Shown here one piece after another: positions 24,501 through 38,600 of a DNA stretch of 64,000 nucleotides (its first letter is position 1; each line of letters starts with the position of its first letter). Origin of the DNA: Lotus japonicus (lineage: Eukaryota > Streptophyta > Magnoliopsida > Fabales > Fabaceae); contig NC_080045.1 in NCBI RefSeq assembly GCF_012489685.1, positions 1,307,001 through 1,371,000 on the forward strand. The letters run 5' to 3'. Below the pieces are notes generated by a model. It was not told where the DNA came from and searched no databases. It saw only the letters and a list, made by a program, of their open reading frames with translations. The position numbers and the translations under genes are program-made.

Positions 24501-27500
24501 GCTAACCTATGCGAATTTGGGTGGACGATGAGTTTTCAAAGGAAAATATCAAGTTGGAAGGTAAACTTGGTTTTCCAGGGCATGTCTCGTTGCGCAAATG
24601 GTTTCCCTATGCCAAGGTGCCCTAGTGAGCTCCCATGTAAAAATTTGAGAATTCTTGCCCCGATGATGGATTTCCCAAGGGTAACCTATGCAAATTTGGG
24701 TGGAAAATGAGTTTCATTGGAAAATATCAAGTTGGAAGGGAAACATGGTTTGCCATGGATTGTCTCGTTGCCCAAATGGTTTCCCTATGCCTTGGTTCCC
24801 CCGTGAGCTCCCATGTCAAAATTTGAGAATTCTTAAACCGATGATGGATTTCCCAAGGCTAACCATTGCAAATTTGGGTGGAAAATGAGTTTTCATTGGA
24901 AAATATCAAGTTGGAAGATAAACTTGGTTTTCCATGGCTTGCCTTGTTGCCCAAAAGGTTTCCCTATGCCAAGGTGTCCCCGTGAGCTCCCATTTTAATA
25001 TTTGAGAATTCCTGCCCCGATGATGGATTTCCCAAGGGTAACCAATGCGAATTTGGGTGGAGGATGAGTTTTCAAGGGAAAATCTCAAGTTGGAAGGGAC
25101 ACTTGGTTTTCCATGTCATGCCTCGTTGCCCAAATGATTTCCCTATGCCAATGTGCCCCAGTGAGCTCCCATGTAAAAATTTGAGAATTCTTGCCACGAT
25201 GATGGATTTCCCTAAGCTAACCTATGCAAATTTGCATGGAAAATGAGTTTTTAAGGGAAAATATTAAGTTGGAAGGAAAACTTTGTTTGCCATGGCATGC
25301 CTTGTTGTCAAAATGGTTTCCCAATGCCAAGGTGCCGCTCTGAGTTCCCATGTCAAAATTTGAGAATTCTTGCCCCGATGATGGATTTCCCTAGGCTAAC
25401 CTATGCAAATTTGGGTGGAAAATGAGTTTCAATGGAAAATATCAAGTTGGAGGGGAAACATGGTTTGCCGTGGAATGTCTCGTTGCCCTAATGGTTTCCC
25501 TTTTCCTAGGTGCCCCCGTGAGCTCCCATGTCAAAATTTGAGAATTCTTAAACCGATGATGGATTTCCCAAGGCTAACCTATGCAAATTTGGGTGGAAAA
25601 TGAGTTTTCATTGGAAAATATCAAGTTGGAAGGGAAACATGGTTTGTAATGGAATGTCTCGTTGCCCAAATGGTTTCCCGGTGCCTAGGTGTCCCCGTGA
25701 GCTCCCACGTTAAAATTTGAGAATTCTTGCCCCGATTATGGATTTCCCAAGGCTAACCTATGCAAATTTGGGTGGAAGATGAGTTTTTAAGGGAAAATTA
25801 CAAGTTAGAAGGGAATCTTGGTTGGTCATGGCATGCCTCGTTGTCAAAATGGTTTTCCTATGCCTCGTCTCCCATGTTAAAATTTGAGAATTCTTGCCCC
25901 GATTATGGATTTCCCAAGGCTAACCTATGCAAATTTGAGTGGAAAATGAGTTTTCAATGGAAAATATCAATTGGAAGGGAAACTTGCTATTCCATGGCAT
26001 GCCTCGTTTCCCAAATGGTTTCCTTATGCCAAGGTGCCCCTGTGAGCTCCCTGTTCAAAATTTGAGAATTATTGTGTCGATGATGGATTTCCCAAGGATA
26101 ACCTATGCGAATTTGGATGGAAAATGAGTTTTCAATGGAAAATATCAAGTTGAAAGGGAAACTTGGTTTGCCATGGCATGCCTCGTTTCCCAAATGGTTT
26201 CCTTATGCCAAGGTGCCCCCGTGAGCTCCCTGTTCAAAACTTGAGAATTATTGTCTTGATGATGGATTTCTCAAGGCTAACCTATGCGAATTTTGGTGGA
26301 CGATGAGTTTTCAAAGGAAAATGTCATGTTGGAAGGGAAACTTGGTTTTCCAGGGCATGTCTCGTTGCCCAAATGGTTTCCCTATACCAAGGTGCCCTTG
26401 TGAGCTCCCATGTAAAAATTTGAGAATTCTTGCCCCGATGATGAATTTCCCAAGGGTAACCTATGCAAATTTGGGTGGAAAATGAGTTTCATTGGAAAAT
26501 ATCAAGTTGGAAGGGAAACATGGTTTGCCATGGATTGTCTCGTTGCCCAAATGGTTTCCCTATGCCTAGGTGCCCCCGTGCGCTCCCATTTCAAAATTTG
26601 AGAATTCTTAAACCGATGATGGATTTCCCAAGGCTAACCTATGCAAATTTGGGTGGAAAATGAGTTTTCATTGGAAAATATCAAGTTGGAAGGGAAACAA
26701 GGTTTGTAATGGAATGTCTCGTTGCCCAAATGGTTTCCCGATGCCTAGGTGTCCCCGTAAGCTCCCACGTTAAAATTTGAGAATTCTTGCCACGATGATG
26801 GATTTCCCAAGGCTAACCTATGCAAATTTGGGTGGAAGATGAGTTTTTAAGGGAAAATTACAAGTTAGAAGGGAATCTTGGTTTGTCATGGCATGCCTCG
26901 TTGTCAAAATGGTTTTCCTATGCCTAGTTGCTTCGTGATCTCCCATGTCAAAATTTGAGAATTCTTGCCCTGATTGCGGATTTCCCAAGGCTAACCTATG
27001 CAAATTTGAGTGGAAAATGAGTTTTCAATGGAAAATATCAAGTTGGTAGGGAAACTTGGTTTGTCATGGCACGCCTCGTTTCCCAAATGGTTTCCTTATG
27101 CCAAGGTGCCCCCGTGAGCTCCCTGTTCAAAATTTGAGAATTATTGTCTCGATGATGTATTTCCCAAGGCTAACCTATGCGAATTTGTGTGGAAGATGAG
27201 TTTTCAATGGAAAATATCAATTGGAAGGGAAACTTGGTTTGCCATGGCATGCCTCGTTTCCCAAATGGTTTCCTTATGCCAAGGTGCCCCTGTGAGCTCC
27301 CTGTTCAAAATTTGAGAATTATTGTCTCGATGTTGGATTTCCCAAGGATAACCTATGCGAATTTGGGTGGAAAATGAGTTTTCAATGGAAAATATCAAGT
27401 TGGAAGGGAAACTTGGTATGCCATGGCATGCCTCGTTTCCCAAATGGTTTCCTTATACCAAGGTGCCCCCGTGAGCTCCCTGTTCAAAACTTGAGAATTA

Positions 27501-27735
27501 TTGTCTCGATGATGGATTTCCCAAGGCTAACCTATGCGAATTTGGGTGGACGATGAGTTTTCAAAGGAAAATATCAAGTTGGAAGGGAAACTTTGTTTTC
27601 CAGGGCATGTCTCGTTGCGCAAATGGTTTCCCTATGCCAAGGTGCCCTAGTGAGCTCCCATGTAAAAATTTGAGAATTCTTGCCCCGATGATGGATTTCC
27701 CTCGGCTAACCTATGCAAATTTGGGTGGAAAATGA
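21590..27735 (+). repeat. Tandem 17-monomer higher-order repeat (about 3.03 kb, two copies)
   Basis: Copy 1 is about 21590-24640 and copy 2 about 24640-27735. Matching variant monomers lie 3,038 bp apart on the left (21650/24688, 22026/25064) and 3,025 bp apart farther right (23278/26303, 24152/27177, 24528/27553). The change in offset is explained by a roughly 12-bp loss in copy 2 near 25866. Shared markers include CTCCCTGTTCAAAA, CTTAAACCGATGATGG, GAGTTTCATTGG and CATGGTTTGTAATGGAATG. 17 x 179 is 3,043, so the unit is a 17-mer with small deletions. Confidence 0.88.
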
Positions 27736-29639
27736 GTTTTCAATGGAAAATATTAAGTTGGAAGGGAAACATGGTTTGCAATGGAATGTCTCGTTGCCCA
27801 AATGGTTTCCCTATGCCTAGGTGCCCCCGTGAGCTCCCATGTCAAAATTTGAGAATTCTTAAACCGATGATGGATTTCCCAAGGCTAACCTATGCAAATT
27901 TGGGTGGAAGATGAGTTTTTAAGGGAAAATTACAAGTTAGAAGGGAATCTTGGTTTGTCATGGCATGCCTCGTTGTCAAAATGGTTTTCCTATGCCTAGT
28001 TGCCCCCGTGATCTCCCATGTTAAAATTTGAGAATTCTTGCCCCGATGATGGATTTCCCTAGGCAAACCTATGCAAATTTGGGTGGAAAATGAGTTTTCA
28101 TTGGAAAATATCAAGTTGGAAGGGAAACTTGGTTTTCCAGGGCATATCTCGTTGCCCAAATGGTTTCCCTATCCCTACTTGCCCCCGTGAGCTCCCATGT
28201 CAAAATTAGAGAATTCTTGCCCCGATGATGGATTTCCCTAAGCGTTTCTATGCAAATTTGGGAGGAAAATTAGTTTCAATGGAAAATATCAAGTTGGAAG
28301 GGAAACATGGTTTTCCATGGAATGTCTCGTTGCCCAAATGGTTTCCCTTTTCCTAGGTGCCCCCGTGAGCTCCCATGTCAAAATTTAAGAATTCTTAAAT
28401 CGATGATGGATTTCCTAAGGCTAAGCTATGCAAATTTGGGTGCAAAATGAGTTTTCATTGGAAAATATCAAGTTGGAAGGGAAACATGGTTTGCCATAGA
28501 ATGTCTCGTTGCCCAAATGGTTTCCATATGCCTAGGTGTCCGCGTGAGCTGCCATGTTAAAATTTGAGAATTCTTGCCCCGATAATGGATTTCCCAAGGC
28601 TAACCTATGCGAATTTGGGTGGAAAAGGAGTTTTCAAGGGAAAATCTCAAGTTGGAAGGGACTCTTGGTTTTACATGGAATACCTCGTGACCCAAATGTT
28701 ATCCCTATGCCAAGGTGCCCCCATGAGCTCCCTTGTCAAAATTTGAGAATTATTTCCCTGATGATGGATTTCCAATGCTTACCTATGCAAAATTGTGTGG
28801 AAAATGAGTTTTCAAGGGAAAATGTCAAGTTGGAAAGGAAACATGGTTTGTCATGGCATGCCTCGTTGCCAAAATGGTTTCCATATGCCAAGGTGCCCCC
28901 GTGAGCTCCCATGTCAAACTTAGGGAATTCTTTCCCCGAAGATTGATTTCCCAAGGCTAACCTATGCAAATTTGGGTGGAAAATAAGTTTTCAAGGCAAA
29001 ATCTCAAGTTGGAAGGTACTCTCTGTTTGCCATCGCTTTCCTCGTTGCCCAAATGGTTTCTCTAAGCCAAGGTGCCTCGTGAGCTCCCATGTCAATATTT
29101 GAGAATTCTTGCCCCGATGATGGATTTCTCAAGGGTAACCTATGTGAATTTTGGTGGAAAATGAGTTTTCAAGGGAAAATCTCAAGTTGGAAGGGACTCT
29201 CTGTTTGCCATCGCTTGCCTCGTTGTCCAAATGATTTCCCTATGCCAATGTGCCCCCGTGAGCTTCCATTTCAAAATTTGAGAATTCTTGCCCCGATGAT
29301 GGATTTCCCAAGGGTAACCTATGCGAATTTGGGAGGAGGATGAGTTTTCAAGGGAAAATCTCAAGTTGGAAGGGACACTTGGTTTTACATGGCATGCCTC
29401 ATTGCCCAAATGATTTCCCTATGCCAATGTGCCCCCGTGAGCTCCCATTTCAAAAATTTGGGAATTATTGCCGCGTTGATGGATTTCCCAAGGCTAACCT
29501 ATGCGAATCTGGGTGGAAAATGAGTTTTCAAAGGAAAATATCAAGGTTGAAATGAAACTTGGTTTTCCATGGCATGCCTCGTTGCCCAAATGGTTTACCT
29601 ATGCCAAGGTGCCCCTGTGAGCTCCCATGTAAAAATTTG

Positions 29640-30650
29640 AGAATTCTTGCCACGATGATGGATTTCCCTAAGCTAACCTATGCAAATTTGCATGGAAAAT
29701 GAGTTTTAAAGGGAAAATATTAAGTTGGAAGGAAAACTTGGTTTGCCATGGCATGCCTCGTTGTCAAAATGGTTTCCCAATGCCAAGGTGCCTCTCTGAG
29801 TTCCCATGTCAAAATTTGAGAATTCTTGCCCCGATGATGGATTTCCCTAGGCTAACCTATGCAAATTTGGGTGGAAAATGAGTTTCACTGGAAAATATCA
29901 AGTTGGATGGGAAACATGGTTTGCCGTGGAATGTCTCGTTGCCCAAATGGTTTCCCTTTTCCTAGGTGCCCCCGTGAGCTCCCATGTCAAAATATGAGAA
30001 TTCTTAAACCGATGATGGATTTCCCAAGGCTAACCTGTGCAAATTTGGGTGGAAAATAAGTTTTTATTGGAAAATATCAAGTTGGAAGGGAAACATGGTG
30101 TGTAATGGAATGTCTCGTTGCCCTAATGGTTTCCCGATGCCTAGGTGTCCCCGTGAGCTCCCACGTTAAAATTGGAGAATTCTTGCCCCGATTATGGATT
30201 TCTCAAGGCTAACCTATGCAAATTTGGGTGGACGACGAGTTTTTAAGGGAAAATTACATGTTAGAAGAGAATCTTGGTTTGTCATGGCATGCCTCGTTGT
30301 TAAAATGGTTTTCCTATGCCTAGTTGCCCCCGTGATCTCCCATGTTAAAATTTGAGAATTCTTGCCCCGATTATGGATTTCCCAATGCTAACCTATGCAA
30401 AATTGGGTGGAAAATGAGTTTTCAATGGAAAATATCAAGTTGGAAGGGAAACTTGGTTTTCCATGGCACGCCTCGTTTCCCAAATGTTTTCCTTATGCCA
30501 AGGTGCCCCCGTGAGCTCCCTGTTCAAAATTTGAGAATTATTGTCTCGATGATGGATTTCCCAAGGCTAACCTATGCGAATTTGGGTGGAAGATGAGTTT
30601 TCAATGTAAAATATCAATTGGAAGGGAAACTTGGTTTTCCAGGGCATGTC
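29640..30650 (+). repeat. Partial third copy of the 17-mer block
   Basis: Matches about 25190-25860 at an offset of 4,456 bp (25 monomers minus about 19 bp). Shared markers are CTCTCTGAGTTCCC-type sequence, AATTTGCATGGAAAATGAG, TTTTCCTAGGTGCC and AAGTTAGAAG or its variant. It shows that pieces of the higher-order unit were also copied beyond the tandem pair. Confidence 0.7.
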
Positions 30651-32639
30651 TCGTTGCCCAAATGGTTTCCCTATGCCTAGTTGCCCCCGTGAGCTCCCAT
30701 GTCAAAATTTGAGAATTCTTAAACCGATGATGGATTTCCCAAGGCTAACCTATGCAAATTTGGGTGGAAGATGAGTTTTCAAGGGAAAATCTAAAGTTGG
30801 AAGGGAAACTTGGTTTTCCAGGGCATGTCTCGTTGCCCAAATGATTTCCCTATGCCAAGGTGCCCTTGTGAGCTCCAATGTAAAAATTTGAGAATTCTTG
30901 CCCCGATGATGAATATCCCTAGGCTAACCTATGCAAATTTGGGTGGAAAATGAGTTTTCAAGGGAAAATATTAAGTTGGAAGGAAAACTTGGTTTGCCAT
31001 GACTTGCCTCGTTGTCAAAATGGTTTCCCAATGCCAAGGTGCCTCTCTGAGCTTCCATGTCAAAATTTGAGAATTATTTCCCCGATGATGGATTTCCCTA
31101 GGCTAACCTCTGCAAATTTGGGTGGAAAATTAGTTTCAATGGAAAATATCAAGTTGGAAGGGAAACATGGTTTGCAATGGAATGTCTCGTTGCCCAAATG
31201 GTTTCCCTATACCTAGGTGCCCCCGTGAGCTCCCATGTCAAAATTTGAGAATTCTTAAACCGATGATGGATTTCCCAAGGCTAACCTATGCAAATTTGGG
31301 TGGAAAATGAGTTTTCATTGGAAAATATCAAGTTGGAAGGGAAACATGGTTTCCCATGGAATGTCTCGTTGCCCAAATGGTTTCCCGATGCCTAGGTGTC
31401 CCCGTGAGCTCCCATGTTAAAATTTGAGAATTCTTACCCCGATGATGGATTTCTCAAGGCTAACCTATGCAAATTTGGGTGGAAGATGAGTTTTTAAGGG
31501 AAAATTATAAGTTAGAAGGGAATCTTGGTTTTTCATGGCATGTCTCGTTGTCAAAATGGTTTTCCTATGCCTAGTTTCCCCTGTGATCTCCCATGTTTAA
31601 ATTTGAGAATTCTTGCCCCGATTATGGATTTCCCAAGGCAAACCTATGCAAATTTTGGTGGAAAATGAGTTTTCAATGGAAAATATCAAGTTGGAAGTGA
31701 AACTTGATTTGCCATCGCTTGCCTCGTTGCCCAAAAGGTTTCCCTATGCCAAGGTGCCCCTGTGAGCTCCCACGTCAATTTTTGAGAATTCTTGCCCCGA
31801 TGATGGATTTCCCAAGGCTAACTTATGCAAATTTGGGTGGAAAATGAGTTTTCAATGGAAAATATCAAGTTGGAAGGGAAACTTGGTTTGCCATTGCATG
31901 ACTCGTTGCCCAAATGGTTTCCCTATGCCAAGGTGCCCCCGTGAGCTCCCATGTAAAAATTTGAGAATTCTTGCCCCGCTGATGGATTTCCCAAGGCTAA
32001 CCTATGCAAATTTGGGTGGAAAAGGAGTTTTCAATAGAAAATATCAAGTTGGAAGGGAAACTTGGTTTCCCATGGCATGCCTCGTTGCCCAAATGGTTTC
32101 CCTATCCCAAGGTGCCCCCGTGAGCTCCCATGTCAAAATTTGAGAATTCTTGCCCCGATGATGGATTTCCCAAGGCTATCCTATGCGAATTTGGGTGAAA
32201 AATGAGTTTTCAAGGGATAATCACAAGTTGGAAGGGACTCTTGCTTTTCCATGGCTTGCCTCGTTTCCCAAATTATTCCCCTATCCCATGGTGCCCCCGT
32301 GAGCTCCCATGTCAGAATTTGAGAATTCTTGCCCCGATGATGGATTTCCCAAGGCTAACCTATGCAAATTTGGGCGGAAGATGACATTTTAAGAAAAAAT
32401 ATCAAGTTAGAAGGGAATCATGGTTTGCCAAGGCATGCCTCGTTTCCCAAATGGTTTCCTTATGCCAAAGTGCCCCAGTGAGCTCCCATGTGAAAATTGA
32501 GAATTATTGTCCCGATGATGGATTTTCCAAGGCTAACCTAAGCGCATTTGGGTGGAAAATGAGTTTTCAAGGGAAAATCTCATCTTGGAAGGGACTCTTA
32601 GTTTTTCGATGGCTTGCCTCGTTTCCCAAATGCTTTCCC

Positions 32640-35600
32640 TATCTCAAGGTGCCTCCATGAGCTCCCATGTTAAAATTTGAGAATTCTTGGCCCGATGATG
32701 GATTCCCCAAGGCTAACCTATGCAAATTTTGTTGGAAGATGAGTTTTCAAGGTAAAATATCAAGTTGGAAGTGAAACTTGGTTTGCCATGGCATGCCTCA
32801 TGCCAAATGTTTTCCAAAGCCAAGGTGCCCCCGTGAGCTCTCATGTCAAAATTTGAGAATTCTTTCCCCGATGATGGATTTCTCAAGGCTAACCTATGCA
32901 AATTTGGGTGGTAAATGAGTTTTAATTAGAAAATATCAAGTTGGAAGGGAAACATGGTTTGCCATGGAATGTCTCGTTGCCCAAATGGTTTCCTTATGCT
33001 AAGGTGCCCCTGTGTGCTCCCATGTAAAAATTTGAGAATACTTGCCCCGCAGATGGATTTCCCAAGGCTAACCTATGCAAATTTGGGTGGAAAATGAGTT
33101 TTCAAGGGAGAATATCAAGTTGGAAAAAAAACTTGGTTTGCCATGACATGCCTCGTTGCCCAAATGGTTTCCCTACGCCAAGGTGTCCCCGTGAGCTCCC
33201 ATGTCAAAATTTGAGAATTCTTGCCCCGATGATGGATTTCCCAAGGCTAACCTATGCAAATTTGGGTGGAAGATGGCTTTTTAAGAAAAAATATCAAGTT
33301 AGAAGGGAATCTTAGTTTTCCATGGCATGCCTCGTTTCCCAAATGGTTTCCTTATGCCAAGGTGCCCCCGTGAGCTCCCATGTCAAAATTGAGAATTATT
33401 GTCCCGATGATGGATTTCCCAAGGCTAACCTATGCGCATTTGGGTGGAAAATGAGTTTTCAAGGGAAAATCTCATCTTGGAAGGGACTCTTTGTTTTCCA
33501 TGGCTTGCCTCGTTTCCCAAATGGTTTCCCTATCTCTAGGTGCCTCCGTGAGCTCCCATGTAAAAATTTGAGAATTCTTGCCCCGATGATGGATTTCCCA
33601 AGGCTAACCTATGCAAATTTGGGTGGAAAATGAGTTTTCAAGGGAAAATATCAAGTTGGAAAAAAAACTTGGTTTGCCATGACATGCCTCGTTGCCCAAA
33701 TGGTTTCCCTACGCCAAGGTGTCCCCGTGAGCTCTCATGTCAAAATTTGAGAATTCTTGCCCCGATGATGGATTTCCCAAGGCTAACCTATGCAAATTTG
33801 GGTGGAAGATGGCTTTTTAAGAAAAAATATCAAGTTAGAAGGGAATCTTAGTTTTCCATGGCATGCCTCGTTTCCCATATGGTTTCCTTACGCAGAGGTG
33901 CCCCCGTGAGCTCCCATGTCAAAATTGAGAATAATTGTCCCGATGATGGATTTCCCAAAGCTAACCTATGCAAATTTGGGTGGAAAATGAGTTTTCAAGG
34001 GATAATCTCAAGTTGGAAGCGACTCTTGCCTTTCCATTGCTTGCCTCGTTTCCCAAATGGTTTCCCTATCCCAAGGTGCCTCTGTGAGCTCCCACGTAAA
34101 AATTTGAGAATTCTTGCCCTGATGATGGATTTCCCAAGACTAACCTATGCAAATTTGGGTGGAAAATGAGTTTTCATTAGAAAATATCAAGTTGGAAGGG
34201 AAACATGGTTTGCCATGGAATGTCTCGTTGCTCAAATGGTTTCCCTTTGCCAAGGTGCCCCTGTGAGCTCCCATGTGAAAATTTGAGATTCCTTGCCCAG
34301 CTGATGGATTTCCCAAGGCTAACCTATGCAAATTTCGGTGGAAAATGAGTTTTCAAGGGATAATCTCAAGTTGGAAGGGACTCTTGCTTTTCCATGGCTT
34401 GCCTCGTTTTCCAAATGGTTTCCCTATCCCAAGGTGCCCCCGTGAGCTCCCATGTTAGAATTTGAGAATTCTTGCCCCGATGATGGATTTCCCAAGGCTA
34501 ACCTATGCAAATTTGGGTGGAAAATGAGTTTTCAAGGGATAATCTCAAGTTGGAAGGGACTCTTGCTTTTCCATGGCTTGCCTCGTTTTCCAAATGGTTT
34601 CCCTATCCCAAGGCTAACCTATGCATATTTGGGTGGAAAATGAGTTTTCAAGGGAAAATATCAAGTTGGAAGGAAAACTTGGTTTGCCATGGCATGCCTC
34701 ATTGTCAAAATGGTTTCCCTATGCCAAGGTGCCTCTCTGAGCTCCCATGTCAAAATTTGAGAATTCTTGCCCCAATGATGGATTTCCCAAGGCAAACCTA
34801 TGCAAATTTGGGTGGAAAATGAGTTTTCATTGGAAAATATCAAGTTGGAAGAGAAACATGGTTTGCCATGGAATGTCTCGTTGCCCAAATAGTTTCCCTA
34901 TATCTAGGTGCCCCTGTGACCTCCCATGTTAAAATTTGAGAATTCTTGCCCCGATTATGGATTTCCCAAGACAAACCCTATGCAAATTTTGGTGGAAGAT
35001 GAGTTTTCAAGGGAAAATATCAAGTTGGATGGGAAACTTGGTTTCCCGTGGCATGCCTCGTTGCCCAAATGGTTTCCCTATGCCAAGGTGCCCCCGTGAG
35101 CTCCCATGTTAACATTTGAGAATTCTTGCTCCGATGATGGATTTCCCAAGGCTAACCTATGCGAATTTGGGTGGAAAATGAGTTTTCAAGGGAAAATCTC
35201 AAGTTGGAAGGGACTCTTGGTTTTCCCTGGCAGGCCATGTTTCCCAAATGGTTTCCCTATGCCAAGGTACCCCTGTGATCTCCCATGTAAAAATTTGAGA
35301 ATTCTTGCCCCGATGATGGATTTCCCAAGGCTAACCTATGCGAATTTGGGTGGAAAATGAGTTTTCATTGGAAAATATCAAGTTGGATGGGAAACTTGGT
35401 TTGCCGTGGCATGCCTCATTTCCCAAATGGTTTCCCTATGCCAAGGTGCCCCCGTGAGCTCCCATGTTAAAATTTGAGAATTCTTGCCCCGATTATGGAT
35501 TTCCCAAGACTAAACTATGCAAATTTGGGTGATAAATGAGTTTTCAAGGGAAAATATCAAGTTGGAAGGGACTCTTGGTTTTCCATGGCTTGCCTCGTTT

Positions 35601-38600
35601 CCCAAATGGATTCCGTATCCCAAGGTGCCCCCGTGAGCTCCCATGTAAAAATTTTATAATTCTTGCCCCGATGATGGATTTCTCAAAACTAACCTATGCA
35701 AATTTGGGTGGAAAAAGAGTTTTCAAGGGAAAATATCAAGTTGGAATGAAAATTTGGTTTGCCATGACATGCCTCGTTGTCAAAATGGTTTCCCTATGCC
35801 AAGGTGCCTCTCTGAGCTCCCATGTCAAAATTTGAGAATTCTTGCCCCAATGATGGATTTCCCAAGGCTAACCTATGCAAATTTGGGTGGAAAATGAGTT
35901 TTCATTGGAAAATATCAAGTTGGAAGGGAAACATGGTTTGCCATGGCATGTCTCGTTTCCCAAATGGTTTCTCTATGCCGAGGTGCTCCCGTGAGCTCCC
36001 AAGTCAAAATTTGAGAATTATTGTCCCGATGATGGATTTTCCAAGGCTAACCTATGCGAATTTGGGTGGAAAATGAGTTTTCAAAGGAAAATCTCTAGTT
36101 GGAAGGGACTCTTGGTTTTCAATGGCTTGCCCCGTTTCCCAAATGGTTTCGCTATGCCTAGGTGCCCCCGTGAGCTCCCATGTTAACATTTGAGAATTCT
36201 TGCTCCGATGATGGATTTCCCAAGGCTAACCTATGCGAAATTGGGTGGAAAATGAGTTTTCAAGGGAAAATCTCAAGTTGGAAGGGACTCTTGGTTTGCC
36301 ATGGCAGGCCATGTTTCCCAAATGGTTTCCCTATGCCAAGGTGCCCCTGTGATCTCCCATGTAAAGATTTGAGAATTCTTGCCCCGATGATGGATTTCCC
36401 AAGGCTAACCTATGCGAATTTGGGTAGAAAATGAGTTTTTATTGGAAAATATCAAGTTGGAAGGGAAACATGGTTTGCCATGGAATGTATCGTTGCCCAA
36501 ATGGTTTCCCTATGCCTAGGTTCCCCTGTGAGCTCCCATGTTAAAATTTAAGAATTCTTGCCCCGATTATGGATTTCCCAAGGTTATCCTATGCAAATTT
36601 TGGTAGAAGATGAGTTTCCAAGGGAAAATATCAAGTTGGAATGGAAACTTAGTTTACCATGGCATGCCTTGTTTCCCAAATTCTTTCCCTATCTCAAGGT
36701 GCCTTCATGAGCTCCCATGTTAAAATTTGAGAATTCTTGGCCCGATGATGGATTCCCCAAGGCTAACCTATGCAAATTTTGTTGGAAGATGAGTTTTCAA
36801 GGTAAAATATCAAGTTGGAAGGGAAACTTGGTTTGCCATGGCATGCCTCATGCCCAAATGTTTTCCCAAAGCCAAGGTGCCCCCGTGAGCTCTCATGTCA
36901 AAATTTGAGAATTCTTGCCCCGATGATGGATTTCTCAAGGCTAACCTATGCAAATTTGGGTGGTAAATGAGTTTTAATTAGAAAATATCAAGTTGGAAGG
37001 GAAACATGGTTTGCCATGGAATGTCTCGTTGCCCAAATGGTTTCCTTATGCTAAGGTGCCCCTGTGTGCTCCCATGTAAAAATTTGAGAATTCTTGCCCC
37101 GCAGATGGATTTCCCAAGGCTAACCTATGTAAATTTGGGTGGAAAATGAGTTTTCAATGGAAAATATCAAGTTGGAAGGGAAACTTGGTTTGCCATGGCA
37201 TGCCTCGTTGCTCAAACGGTTTCCCTCTGCCAAGGTGCCCCCGTGAGCTCCCATGTCAAAATTTGAGAATTCTTGCCCCGATGATGGATTTCCCAAGGCT
37301 AACCTATGCAAATTTGGGTGGAAAATGAGTTTTCAATGGAAAATATCAAGTTAGAAGGGAATCTTGGTTTGCCATGGCATGCCTCGTTTCCCAAATGGTT
37401 TCCTTATGCCAAGGTGCCCCCGTGAGCACCCATGTCAAAATTGAGAATTATTGTCCCGATGATGGATTTTCCAAGGCAAACCCATGCGCATTTGGGTGGA
37501 AAATGAGTTTTCAATGGAAAATCTCATCTTGGAAGGGACTCTTAGTTTTCCATGGCTTGCCTCGTTTCCCAAATGGTTTCCTTATCTCTAGGTGCCTCTG
37601 TGAGCTCCCATGTTAAAATTTGAGAATTCTTGCCCCGCTGATGGATTTCCCAAGGCTAACATATGTAAATTTGGGTGGAAAATGAGTTTTCAATGGAAAA
37701 TATCAAGTTGGAAGGGAAACTTGGTTTGCCATGGCATGCCTCGTTGCCCAAATGGTTTCCCTACGCCAAGGTGTCCCCGTGAGCTCCTATGTCAAAATTT
37801 GAGAATTCTTGCCCCAATGATGGATTTCCCAAGGCTAACCTATGCAAATTTGGGTGGAAAATGAGTTTTCAATGGAAAATAACAAGTTGGAAAGGAAACT
37901 TGGTTCGCCATGGCATGCCGCGTTTCCCAAATGGTTTCCTTATGCCAAGGTGCCCCCGTGAGCTCCCTGTTTAAAATTTGAGAATTATTGTCTCGATGAT
38001 ATATTTCCCAAGGTTAACCTATGCGAATTTGGGTGGAAAATGAGTTTTCAAGGGATTATCTAGTTTTGGAAGGGACTCTTGCTTTTCCATGGCTTGCCTC
38101 GTTTCCCAATTGGTTTCCCTATCCCAAGGTTCCCCCGTGAGCTCCCATGTCAGAATTTGAGAATTCTTGCCCCGATGATGGATTTCCCAAGGCTAACCTA
38201 TGCGCATTTGGGTGGAAAATGAGTTTTCAAGGGAAAATCTCATCTTGGAAGGGACTCTTTGTTTTCCATGGCTTGCCTCGTTTCCCAAATGGTTTCCCTA
38301 TCTCTAGGTGCCTCCGTGAGCTCCCATGTAAAAATTTGAGAATTCTTGCCCCGATGATGGATTTCCCAAGGCTAACCTATGCAAATTTGGGTGGAAAATG
38401 AGTTTTCAAGGGAAAATATCAAGTTGGAAGGAAAACTTGGTTTTCCATGACATGCCTCGTTGCCCAAATGGTTTCCCTACGCCAAGGTGTCCCCGTGAGC
38501 TCCCATGTCAAAATTTGAGAATTCCTTCCCCGATGATGGATTTCCCAAGGCTAACCTATGCAAATTTGGGTGGAAGATGGCTTTTTAAGAAAAAATATCA

